Shown: piece by piece, positions 1 through 6,344 of the stretch | Layout: the number at the start of each line of letters is the position of its first letter | Position numbering within the stretch: position 1 is the stretch's first letter | Translations under genes and position numbers: made by a program | Assembly (NCBI RefSeq): GCF_004134865.1 | Contig: NZ_SDPO01000001.1 | Coordinates: 620,001-684,000, forward strand | From: Agromyces fucosus | GTDB lineage: Bacteria; Actinomycetota; Actinomycetes; Actinomycetales; Microbacteriaceae | Reading direction: 5' to 3' | DNA: 64,000 nt | The notes under the pieces: model-generated | Told to the model about the DNA's origin: nothing | Database searches by the model: none | Seen by the model: only the letters and a program-made list of their open reading frames with translations

Positions 1-1390
1 CGGTGAGCGCGACGCGCACCTCGAGCGCCTGCTCGGGATGCCACGGCTCTCGCCCGTCGCGGGCACGACCGACTGCGGCGGCGATCGCCACCCACGGGTC
101 GAGCGGCGCCACGGGTGCGTCGGAGCCGAGGGCGAGCTCGACTCCGGCCGCCGCGAGGTCGGCGAGCATGAACGCCCGGTCGGTGCGCCCGGCCCAGTAC
201 CGGTCGGCGACGTCGCGGTCATCCATGGCATGCTCGGGCTGCACGCTCGCGACGATGCCGAGCCGTGGGAAGCGGGCGATGTCGTCACGGCGCAGGAGTT
301 GCGCATGCTCGATCGAGCCGGTGCATCCGACCGCTTCGAACGCATCGAGCACGCGGGCGTTGGCCTGATCGCCGATGGCGTGCACGGCCGGAGTGATGCC
401 CGACTCGTGCGCGCGGCGCATGAGGGGCACGAGCTCGTCGTACGGCACTGTCGCGAGGCCGTAGGGGTGCTCTTCGGCCCCGAGCCCGGGGTACGGGTCG
501 AAGCACCACGCCGTGCGAGTGTTGAGCGAACCGTCGGTGATGACCTTGTAGCCACCCACCGTGAGGAGTCCCGAGGTGCCCGGCACTTCGTCCCCCGTGC
601 GGAGCCCCTCGGCGATGGCGCGATCGAGGTGCTGCGTGTAGATGCCGAACGTCACGCGCAGGGCGTCGAGTCCCCCGGTGACCCGGCGCACCCAGTCGTC
701 GCGGTTCCAGCGCATCTCGTACTCGGTCACCCCGACCACGCCCCGGCGGGACGCCTGACCCGCGGCATCGGCGACCCAGCCGTCGAGCACGTCATCGGCG
801 ACGTCGTCGATCTCGCGCACGAGCCGGAAGCAGTCGTCTTCGCGGAGCACTCCGCTCGTGCCCGCGAGGTCGCCCACGCCGTGTCGGCGCAGGGCAGCCG
901 AGTTCAGCCAGCAGGCATGCAGGTCGGCTGCGACGAGCACGACGGGCACGTCGCCGGAGACGGCGTCGAGCACGGCGCGAGTCGGGGCCTCGGCCCAGAG
1001 CCCGTCGCGATAGCCGAAGCCGATCACCTCGAGGTCGCCGCGGTCGACGGATGCCGCGACGAGCGACGCCACGGCCGCCGCCGATTCCGCACCGGCGAGA
1101 TCGAGGCGGCGCGAGACCATGGCCCACTGGGAGAAGTGCACATGGCGGTCGTACAGCCCCGGCACGACGAAGCGGCCATCGAGTTCGAGACGACGGATGA
1201 CGCTGGGCGATGTCTCCCCCTGCATCCCTCCCGGTGCCTCTCCGTGCGGGACCACCGCGACGACGCGGCCATGGGCGAGGTGCAGGTCGACGAGCCCCTC
1301 GGCGCCCGGCAGACGCGCACCGGCGAGGATGAGGGGCTCAGCGGCATCCACTGGGCTGGTCGAAGCGCCGTCGACGATCGCGTCGCTCAT
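1..1390 (-). CDS. YtcJ-type amidohydrolase, C-terminus cut by window edge
   Basis: Metal-dependent hydrolase of the amidohydrolase superfamily (YtcJ/exoenzyme-regulatory type); the substrate cannot be told. The frame opens at ATG 1390 and stays open to base 1, giving 463 residues with no stop. The N-terminus is a beta-sandwich-like segment followed by the metal-binding YDRHVHFSQW motif (His83 and His85). Near the window edge the frame reads GSDAPVAPLDPWVAI, the conserved late SDxPv/DPw motif with the metal-ligand Asp. The start overlaps the stop of paiB in an ATGA, so the two are translationally coupled and this is the last visible gene of the minus-strand run. Cytosolic, as no signal peptide is seen. 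Confidence 0.88.
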   Translation of the reverse strand, partial: MSDAIVDGASTSPVDAAEPLILAGARLPGAEGLVDLHLAHGRVVAVVPHGEAPGGMQGETSPSVIRRLELDGRFVVPGLYDRHVHFSQWAMVSRRLDLAGAESAAAVASLVAASVDRGDLEVIGFGYRDGLWAEAPTRAVLDAVSGDVPVVLVAADLHACWLNSAALRRHGVGDLAGTSGVLREDDCFRLVREIDDVADDVLDGWVADAAGQASRRGVVGVTEYEMRWNRDDWVRRVTGGLDALRVTFGIYTQHLDRAIAEGLRTGDEVPGTSGLLTVGGYKVITDGSLNTRTAWCFDPYPGLGAEEHPYGLATVPYDELVPLMRRAHESGITPAVHAIGDQANARVLDAFEAVGCTGSIEHAQLLRRDDIARFPRLGIVASVQPEHAMDDRDVADRYWAGRTDRAFMLADLAAAGVELALGSDAPVAPLDPWVAIAAAVGRARDGREPWHPEQALEVRVALT

Positions 1391-2031
1391 GCCGTGGCCG
1401 CTCGCATCTCGTCGTGCGTACGGCGCATCTCCGCGGCGAGCGCGGCGCTCGCGTACGGGCCGCCGCCCTCGAGCTCGCCGATGATGCGCTCGACGGTCTC
1501 CGCCGGCTTGTTCTGACTCATCTTGTTCTTCGCGACGAATCGCGTGATCGGGATGCGGAGGCCGACGGTCCCCGCGGCGATGCGGTCGGCGTACTCGGCG
1601 TTCGCCGCGGTGCCGCGCATGCGCCGGGGCTCGGGCATCTCGTCTTCGAAGTGATCGACGAGCGCTTCGAGCACCCGGAGGTTCTCGGAGCCCGAGAGCA
1701 GTTCGGGGGTGCCGTACATGTGGGCGGAGACGAAGTTCCAGGTCGGCACGGCGGGCTTCGCGTCGTACCAGCCGGGCGAGATGTAGCCGTGCGGACCCTG
1801 CGCGATGACCATGACCTCGTGTCGACCGAGTTCGTGCACCGTCTCATCGGGGCGACCGACGTGGGTGAGCAGTGCGATGCCGTCTGCGGTCTCGTCGAGC
1901 AGCACGGGGTAGTGCGAGGCGACGAGGACCGAGGCATCCGTCATGCTCACGATGGTCATCCACGGATGCTCTCGCACGAGGCGCTTCACGCCGTCCTCGC
2001 TCGCGAGGGTGAAGCTCGGATTCTGACGCAT
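1387..2031 (-). CDS. paiB: PaiB-type FMN-binding protein
   Basis: A 214-residue protein of the PaiB family (FMN-binding split-barrel fold), named after a Bacillus negative regulator of sporulation and protease genes. The role in actinobacteria is not established and may be a flavin-dependent function. Family features are the N-terminal M-R-x-N-P-x-F block, the VASHYPVLLDE strand, the central GPHGYISPGWY flavin-site motif and the VPTWNFVSAHMYG block, then a helical C-terminus ending in KNKMSQNKPAETVERII. An AAGGAG Shine-Dalgarno sits five bases before ATG 2031. The 3' end overlaps the amidohydrolase start by four bases. The SD-type start, in contrast to the leaderless genes upstream, fits an internal operon position. 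Confidence 0.88.
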   Translation of the reverse strand: MRQNPSFTLASEDGVKRLVREHPWMTIVSMTDASVLVASHYPVLLDETADGIALLTHVGRPDETVHELGRHEVMVIAQGPHGYISPGWYDAKPAVPTWNFVSAHMYGTPELLSGSENLRVLEALVDHFEDEMPEPRRMRGTAANAEYADRIAAGTVGLRIPITRFVAKNKMSQNKPAETVERIIGELEGGGPYASAALAAEMRRTHDEMRAATA

Positions 2032-2041
2032 GCGGCTCCTT

Positions 2042-2068
2042 GGTCTCGATACGCTCCGCTACCCGACC
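2042..2068. repeat. Degenerate REP-like palindromic unit
   Basis: GGTCTCGATACGCTCCGCTAC followed by CCGACC resembles the dispersed GGTCTCGATACGCTC...CTCGACC imperfect palindromes of Microbacteriaceae. It lies in the 50-base gap between the nei-type gene and paiB. Recognition of the family is from memory; the base similarity and outer GGTC/GACC symmetry are visible. Confidence 0.45.
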
Positions 2069-2081
2069 GGCGACGGACGGT

Positions 2082-3092
2082 TCATGCCTGGCAGTAGGGG
2101 CACCAGTAGAGCTTGCGGGCGCCCATCTCCTCAAGCGCGATGTTGGTGCCGCAGACCCGGCAGGGCAGGCCCTCGCGCTTGTACACCCAGTGGCGGTCGT
2201 CGCGGCTGGCCATCGCGGCGCGGTAGGCCTCGGGGTCGAGGTCGTCCATGGTCACCATCTGCCCGGTCTCGACACCGATGCGCAGGAGCTTCGCCCAGTC
2301 GCGCCACAGGTGGCGCACGTGCTCCTCGGGCACGAGCTTGCCCGGCGTGTGCGGGTTCTGCTTGGCACGGAAGAGGAGCTCCGCCCGATACACGTTGCCG
2401 ATGCCCGCGACCACGTTCTGGTCCATGAGCAGCAGGCCGATCGGGGTGGCCTTCTTCAAGATCGTGCGGGTGAAGCGCTCTTCGGCCTCTGGGCCGACAT
2501 CGAGCAGCGGGTCGGGGCCGAGGCGGCCGACGACGGCCTCGACCTGGGCGGGGTCGAGCACCTCGCAGGCGGTCGGGCCGCGCAGGTCGGCGCAGATCGT
2601 GTCGGTGAGGAGCCGCACCCGCACCTGTCCGATGGGCTCGGGCGGGAAGGTGTCGAGGCCGTTGCCGTCCTTCTCCTTCTCGGACTCCGACATGCGAAGG
2701 CGCGTCTTGCGCGGCGCGCCGATCGACTGCAGCGAGTTCTCACCGGCCGAGTCGAAGACCACGGCGTCGGGGTTCGGCGCATCGAGGAAGGTGCCGCGCT
2801 GGTTGGTGTGGCCCATACGGCCGTTCGCCGAGGCGATCGTGGCGTCCATCAGGATCTCGCCGGCGAAGTCCCACGCGCCGTACATGCCGAGGTGCACGCG
2901 CAGCCAGACGTCGCCCTCGAAGCCGAGGAACATCTGCTTGCCCACGGCCCGGGCATCGGTCATGCGGCGACCGTCGATCTCGGCGGCCCCGGCGGCGAAC
3001 CGGCCCTGCGGGCTCGAGGCGCGCACGACGTGCCCGACGAAGTTGCGCTCGAACTGCCGGGTGATGCGGTGGACGGAATGACCCTCGGGCAC
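2082..3092 (-). CDS. nei: Nei2-type DNA-formamidopyrimidine/endonuclease VIII family glycosylase
   Basis: Base-excision-repair bifunctional glycosylase/AP lyase of the Fpg/Nei family, 336 residues. I chose the internal GTG at 3092 because it gives an N-terminus of (M)PEGHSVHR, where the Pro after the initiator is the catalytic nucleophile; the longer reading starts in low-quality sequence inside rpiB. The PEGH start is typical of actinobacterial Nei2 rather than PEGP/PELP Fpg. It has a helix-two-turn-helix region (LLMDQNVVAGIGNVYRAELL) and a C-terminal zinc finger with CRVCG and CPYC pairs. The start lies four bases after the rpiB stop, so it is co-translated with rpiB. Cytosolic; removes oxidised pyrimidines. 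Confidence 0.92.
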   Translation of the reverse strand: MPEGHSVHRITRQFERNFVGHVVRASSPQGRFAAGAAEIDGRRMTDARAVGKQMFLGFEGDVWLRVHLGMYGAWDFAGEILMDATIASANGRMGHTNQRGTFLDAPNPDAVVFDSAGENSLQSIGAPRKTRLRMSESEKEKDGNGLDTFPPEPIGQVRVRLLTDTICADLRGPTACEVLDPAQVEAVVGRLGPDPLLDVGPEAEERFTRTILKKATPIGLLLMDQNVVAGIGNVYRAELLFRAKQNPHTPGKLVPEEHVRHLWRDWAKLLRIGVETGQMVTMDDLDPEAYRAAMASRDDRHWVYKREGLPCRVCGTNIALEEMGARKLYWCPYCQA

Positions 3093-3096
3093 CCGA

Positions 3097-3600
3097 CTAC
3101 TCCGCCGGTGCCTCGACGTCGACGCCCTTGCCGGCGATGTCGCCCGTCGTCTCGTACTCGGCGAGCTGGGCGATGCGGCGCACGTGGCGCTCGTCACCCG
3201 AGAAGGGCTCGGCGATGAAGGCGTCGATGTAGCGGATCGCCTCCTGCACGGTGTGCTGGCGGGCGCCGATCGAGATGACGTTGGCGTCGTTGTGCTCGCG
3301 CGCGAGCATCGCGGTGTCCATGCTCCACACGAGGGCGGCGCGGATGCCGCGCACCTTGTTGGCCGCGATCTGCTCGCCGTTGCCGGAACCGCCGAACACC
3401 ACGCCGAGTGCGCGAACGCCTGCGGCCTGGTCGCGGGCGACGCCGAGCGCCGCGTTGATGCAGAACGCCGGGTAGTCGTCGAGGGCGTCGTACTCCGCCG
3501 GGCCGTGGTCGACGACCTCGTGACCGCCGTTGGTCAGGTGATCGACGAGCGTGCGGCTGAATTCGAGGCCGGCGTGGTCGGTCGCGATGTGGATGCGCAT
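3097..3600 (-). CDS. rpiB: Ribose-5-phosphate isomerase B
   Basis: Interconverts ribose-5-phosphate and ribulose-5-phosphate in the pentose phosphate pathway. The 167-residue length and MRIHIATDHAG start are typical. The FGGSGNGEQIAANKVRG block marks the actinobacterial type, which carries Ser/Glu where enterobacterial enzymes have the catalytic Cys. The ARxHNDANVISIGAR motif is intact. The start codon follows a TAGACT hexamer by exactly six bases and has no SD, so it probably has its own leaderless transcript as well as read-through from DUF2332, whose stop is ten bases upstream. The downstream nei gene is four bases away. Confidence 0.96.
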   Translation of the reverse strand: MRIHIATDHAGLEFSRTLVDHLTNGGHEVVDHGPAEYDALDDYPAFCINAALGVARDQAAGVRALGVVFGGSGNGEQIAANKVRGIRAALVWSMDTAMLAREHNDANVISIGARQHTVQEAIRYIDAFIAEPFSGDERHVRRIAQLAEYETTGDIAGKGVDVEAPAE

Positions 3601-3606
3601 GCGCCA

Positions 3607-3612
3607 AGTCTA
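3607..3612 (-). promoter_or_regulatory. -10 TAGACT of leaderless rpiB
   Basis: TAGACT lies six bases before ATG 3600. Its first three bases are the amber stop codon of the DUF2332 gene (3612-3610). No SD is present. Confidence 0.65.
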
Positions 3613-4617
3613 GGGATTCGGCGCCCACGTGAGCGCACGCCCGTGCGGCTGCGCCCAGGCCCGTTGCACCCCGTCGACGGCGAGCACGAGGTCGCTGCTC
3701 TCGTTCGGCACATCGTCGCGCACGCGGATGCCTCGGACGACATTGCGCCCCTCGACCGAGAGCCAGTGCCCGGGCAGCGCGCCGACCTGCCGCACGAAGG
3801 CGTCACGGCCCGCCTCGTCGAGGTACATCAGCACGGCCGTGTGGAAGACGACGAGCGTGGCATCGGAGGGAGCGGATGCGGCGAGCGCGGCGAGTCGCTC
3901 GTTGAGGTCGCCGCTGACGAGCGTGGGCGGGGTGCGGGCGGCGATCTCGGCGGCGGCACGCAGCCGGGCCCGTCGATCGTCGTGCTCGGGCCACACCAGC
4001 GCGTCGAGCCAGTCGACGTCGGCCTGCGAGCGCACGTCGAGCGGGTGCAGGTCGATGCCCGCGCGCCAGACGACGTCTGGCATGGCAGTCGGCACGGGCG
4101 CCGGCACGTCGCCGCGCAGGGAGCAGTCGAGCACCACCGGGCTCGGGCCGGTGACCGGGTCCAGTTGCGCGGTGCCGGTATACGCGTGGCCCGAGTACCG
4201 GTAGCTGTACTGGTCGGGGTAGAGGCAGAGGCCCGCGGATGCCCCTACCTCGAGCAGCGCGATCGGCCCCTCGATGCCGCCGAGCACGGGCAGGTGAAGG
4301 GCGCACCGGGCCGCCTCGTTGGTCTGCGTCGCGTGGGTCAGCGCGACCCCCCGCACCTCGCTCCAGTGGGCTGAGAGCCACTCGGCGAAGACCGCGTACG
4401 TCCCGCTCGGTGCGCCGAGCAGGCGCGCTGCCGAGAAGACGAGGTTCGGCTGGCGCTTCTGCGGCGGCAACTCGTCGATGAGCGCGAGCACCGCGGCATC
4501 CGTCGCGACGCCCGCCGCCCAGGCCTCATAGGTGGCGGACATGGCGCGCGCCTCGACCTCGGCGAACGCGCGATACCGGTCGGCGGTCGACGCGGAGGCA
4601 TCGGTGCTGGTGCTCAT
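3610..4617 (-). CDS. DUF2332 family protein
   Basis: Function unknown. The 335-residue protein matches the actinobacterial DUF2332 family: an N-terminal helical part (RYRAFAEVEARAMSATYEAWA), a LLEVGASAGLCLYPDQYSY motif that looks like a Rossmann-type methyltransferase glycine loop, and a late VVFHTAVLMYL strand with a RDAFVRQV helix. A methyltransferase-like fold is my inference from the E-V-G-A-S-A-G-L loop; no catalytic assignment is possible. I chose ATG 4617 because the TAGCGT box is seven bases before it and the longer reading starts in repeat-like sequence. It heads the minus-strand run into rpiB. Confidence 0.85.
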   Translation of the reverse strand: MSTSTDASASTADRYRAFAEVEARAMSATYEAWAAGVATDAAVLALIDELPPQKRQPNLVFSAARLLGAPSGTYAVFAEWLSAHWSEVRGVALTHATQTNEAARCALHLPVLGGIEGPIALLEVGASAGLCLYPDQYSYRYSGHAYTGTAQLDPVTGPSPVVLDCSLRGDVPAPVPTAMPDVVWRAGIDLHPLDVRSQADVDWLDALVWPEHDDRRARLRAAAEIAARTPPTLVSGDLNERLAALAASAPSDATLVVFHTAVLMYLDEAGRDAFVRQVGALPGHWLSVEGRNVVRGIRVRDDVPNESSDLVLAVDGVQRAWAQPHGRALTWAPNP

Positions 4618-4624
4618 GGCCGTC

Positions 4625-4630
4625 ACGCTA
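4625..4630 (-). promoter_or_regulatory. -10 TAGCGT of leaderless DUF2332 gene
   Basis: TAGCGT sits seven bases before ATG 4617 with no SD between them. It is the promoter for the minus-strand run towards base 1. Confidence 0.6.
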
Positions 4631-4641
4631 CTCCGGCGCGC

Positions 4642-4683
4642 GGTGGTCTCGACGCGCTCCTGGCATCGCTGCTCGACGAACGG
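4642..4683. repeat. Degenerate REP-like palindrome in divergent gap
   Basis: GGTGGTCTCGACGCGCTC followed by TGCTCGACGAACGG resembles a decayed copy of the GGTGGTCTCGA...CTCGACCACC family. It fills most of the 113-base gap between the divergent DUF2332 and SDR genes. Confidence 0.4.
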
Positions 4684-4718
4684 AAGCGGCACACAGGTGA
4701 TCACGGGGTGCCCGCCCG

Positions 4719-4724
4719 TAGAAT
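4719..4724 (+). promoter_or_regulatory. -10 TAGAAT of leaderless SDR gene
   Basis: TAGAAT is followed by six bases (CGGGGG) and ATG 4731. The leaderless spacing is exact. Confidence 0.65.
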
Positions 4725-4730
4725 CGGGGG

Positions 4731-6215
4731 ATGCCCTCCGACGACTCCGCCTCCGTCAGCGCGCCCACGATCGACGCGCGCGATCTCGAGACGACGCTGC
4801 GGGTGCTCGCCACGCTCAGCGAGCTCGACCAGGACGACCCCGACTTCGAGACCGTCCGCCACGCGACCGCGAAGATGTTCAAGGCCGTCAAGGTCGCCCG
4901 CCGGCTCGCGAAGCGGCGCGTCATCCAGGACGCCGATCGCGCCGTCATCGCGGCGACCGCGACCGGTGCGCCGACGCGCATCGACGACGAGACCCGGGGC
5001 GCCGACCTCGTGAGCGGCACCGACGCACGCACCGCGGGTGAACTGCAGGTCGCCCGCCCCTGCTACATCTGCAAGCAGCGCTACACCCTCGTCGACGCGT
5101 TCTACCACCAGCTCTGCCCGACTTGCGCAGCCATGAGCCACGCGAAGCGCGATGCCCGCACCGACCTCACCGGCAAGCGGGCCCTCCTCACCGGCGGCCG
5201 CGCGAAGATCGGCATGTACATCGCGCTGCGGCTGCTGCGCGACGGCGCGCACACCACGATCACGACCCGGTTCCCGCGCGACGCCGCCCGCCGGTTCGCC
5301 GCCATGCCCGACGCGGGCGACTGGCTGCACCGCCTGAGGATCGTCGGCATCGACCTGCGCGACCCCGCCCAGGTCATCGCCCTCGCCGACGACGTCGCCG
5401 CCCAGGGCTCGCTCGACATCCTCATCAACAACGCAGCCCAGACCGTGCGCCGCTCCCCCGGTTCGTACTCGCCGCTCGTCGAGGCCGAGTCGTCGCCGCT
5501 GCCCGACGGCCCGATGCCCGAGCTCGTGAGCTTCGGCCACACGAACGACGCGCACCCGCTCGCGCTCGCCGACTCGGTATCGAGCCACCCGGTGCTCACC
5601 TCGGGTCTCTTCGCGGGCACGATGACGGCCGACGACCTCACGGCGCTCGCACTCGCACCCGGATCGAGCTCGCTCGCGAAGCTCGCCGACCGCACCGCGA
5701 TCGACGCCGGCGGCCTCGTGCCCGACCTGCACCACGAGAACAGCTGGAGCGCTGTCGTGCAAGACGTCGACCCCCTCGAGATGCTCGAGGTGCAGCTCTG
5801 CAACACGACGGCGCCGTTCATCCTCGTGAGCCGTCTGCGCGCATCGCTCGCCGCGTCGACCGCTCGTCGCACGTACATCGTGAACGTCTCGGCGATGGAG
5901 GGCCAGTTCGGTCGCGGCTACAAGGGCCCGGGGCATCCGCACACCAACATGGCGAAGGCCGCCATGAACATGCTGACGCGCACGAGCGCGAAGGAGATGC
6001 TCGACGACGGCATCCTCATGACGAGCGTCGACACGGGCTGGATCACCGACGAGCGCCCGCACCCCACGAAGGTGCGGCTCGCCGAGGAGGGCTTCCACGC
6101 GCCGCTCGACCTCGTCGACGGTGCCGCTCGTGTCTACGACCCCATCGTGCGCGGCGAAGCAGGCGAAGACGTGACCGGCGTGTTCCTGAAGGACTACTCG
6201 CGCGCCGACTGGTGA
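4731..6215 (+). CDS. SDR-family oxidoreductase with N-terminal Cys4 ribbon
   Basis: A 494-residue protein with three parts: a helical N-terminal segment (about 1-105), a probable zinc ribbon with CYIC (Cys111, Cys114) and CPTC (Cys129, Cys132), and a Rossmann SDR domain from about 148. The nucleotide loop is TGGRAKIG (154-161) instead of the usual TGxxxGxG, and the NNAA motif is present. The catalytic Ser is likely Ser387 (NVSAMEG). The lysine is Lys409 in HTNMAK, but the canonical tyrosine four residues before it is Thr405. An insertion of about 80 residues separates NNAAQTVRR from the later SDR strands. The substrate is unknown. It stands alone with its own leaderless promoter. The altered Y-x-x-x-K suggests unusual chemistry or a non-catalytic role. 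Confidence 0.85.
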   Translation: MPSDDSASVSAPTIDARDLETTLRVLATLSELDQDDPDFETVRHATAKMFKAVKVARRLAKRRVIQDADRAVIAATATGAPTRIDDETRGADLVSGTDARTAGELQVARPCYICKQRYTLVDAFYHQLCPTCAAMSHAKRDARTDLTGKRALLTGGRAKIGMYIALRLLRDGAHTTITTRFPRDAARRFAAMPDAGDWLHRLRIVGIDLRDPAQVIALADDVAAQGSLDILINNAAQTVRRSPGSYSPLVEAESSPLPDGPMPELVSFGHTNDAHPLALADSVSSHPVLTSGLFAGTMTADDLTALALAPGSSSLAKLADRTAIDAGGLVPDLHHENSWSAVVQDVDPLEMLEVQLCNTTAPFILVSRLRASLAASTARRTYIVNVSAMEGQFGRGYKGPGHPHTNMAKAAMNMLTRTSAKEMLDDGILMTSVDTGWITDERPHPTKVRLAEEGFHAPLDLVDGAARVYDPIVRGEAGEDVTGVFLKDYSRADW

Positions 6216-6222
6216 GGAGCCT

Positions 6223-6246
6223 GCGGCGTCGCATCCGCTGCGCCGC
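6223..6246 (+). terminator. Possible weak terminator after SDR gene
   Basis: A GCGGCG/CGCCGC six-pair stem with a 12-base loop lies just after the SDR stop. No T-tract is present. Confidence 0.35.
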
Positions 6247-6261
6247 GATGGCCGTGCGTCC

Positions 6262-6290
6262 GTGACCGCGGGCCGCCCGAGAGCTAGGCT
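6262..6290 (+). promoter_or_regulatory. pepN promoter: GTGACC - 17 - TAGGCT
   Basis: GTGACC at 6262-6267, a 17-base spacer and TAGGCT at 6285-6290 lie about 55 bases before the chosen GTG start of the first pepN. This is a conventional leadered promoter. Confidence 0.5.
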
Positions 6291-6344
6291 GATGCACGTT
6301 GCCTGCGGCCACGAGCCGCGTCGATGACTGCCGAAGGAGCAGAC

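Noticed and set aside
38-1516. A 492-codon plus-strand frame at the window start
   Set aside because: The minus strand encodes a convincing amidohydrolase with YDRHVHF and SDAPVxPLDPW motifs. The plus frame has no recognisable domain.
3093-3197. Longer reading of the nei-type gene from ATG 3197
   Set aside because: The catalytic Pro must follow the initiator; GTG 3092 gives (M)PEGH. The extra residues overlap rpiB and are low complexity.
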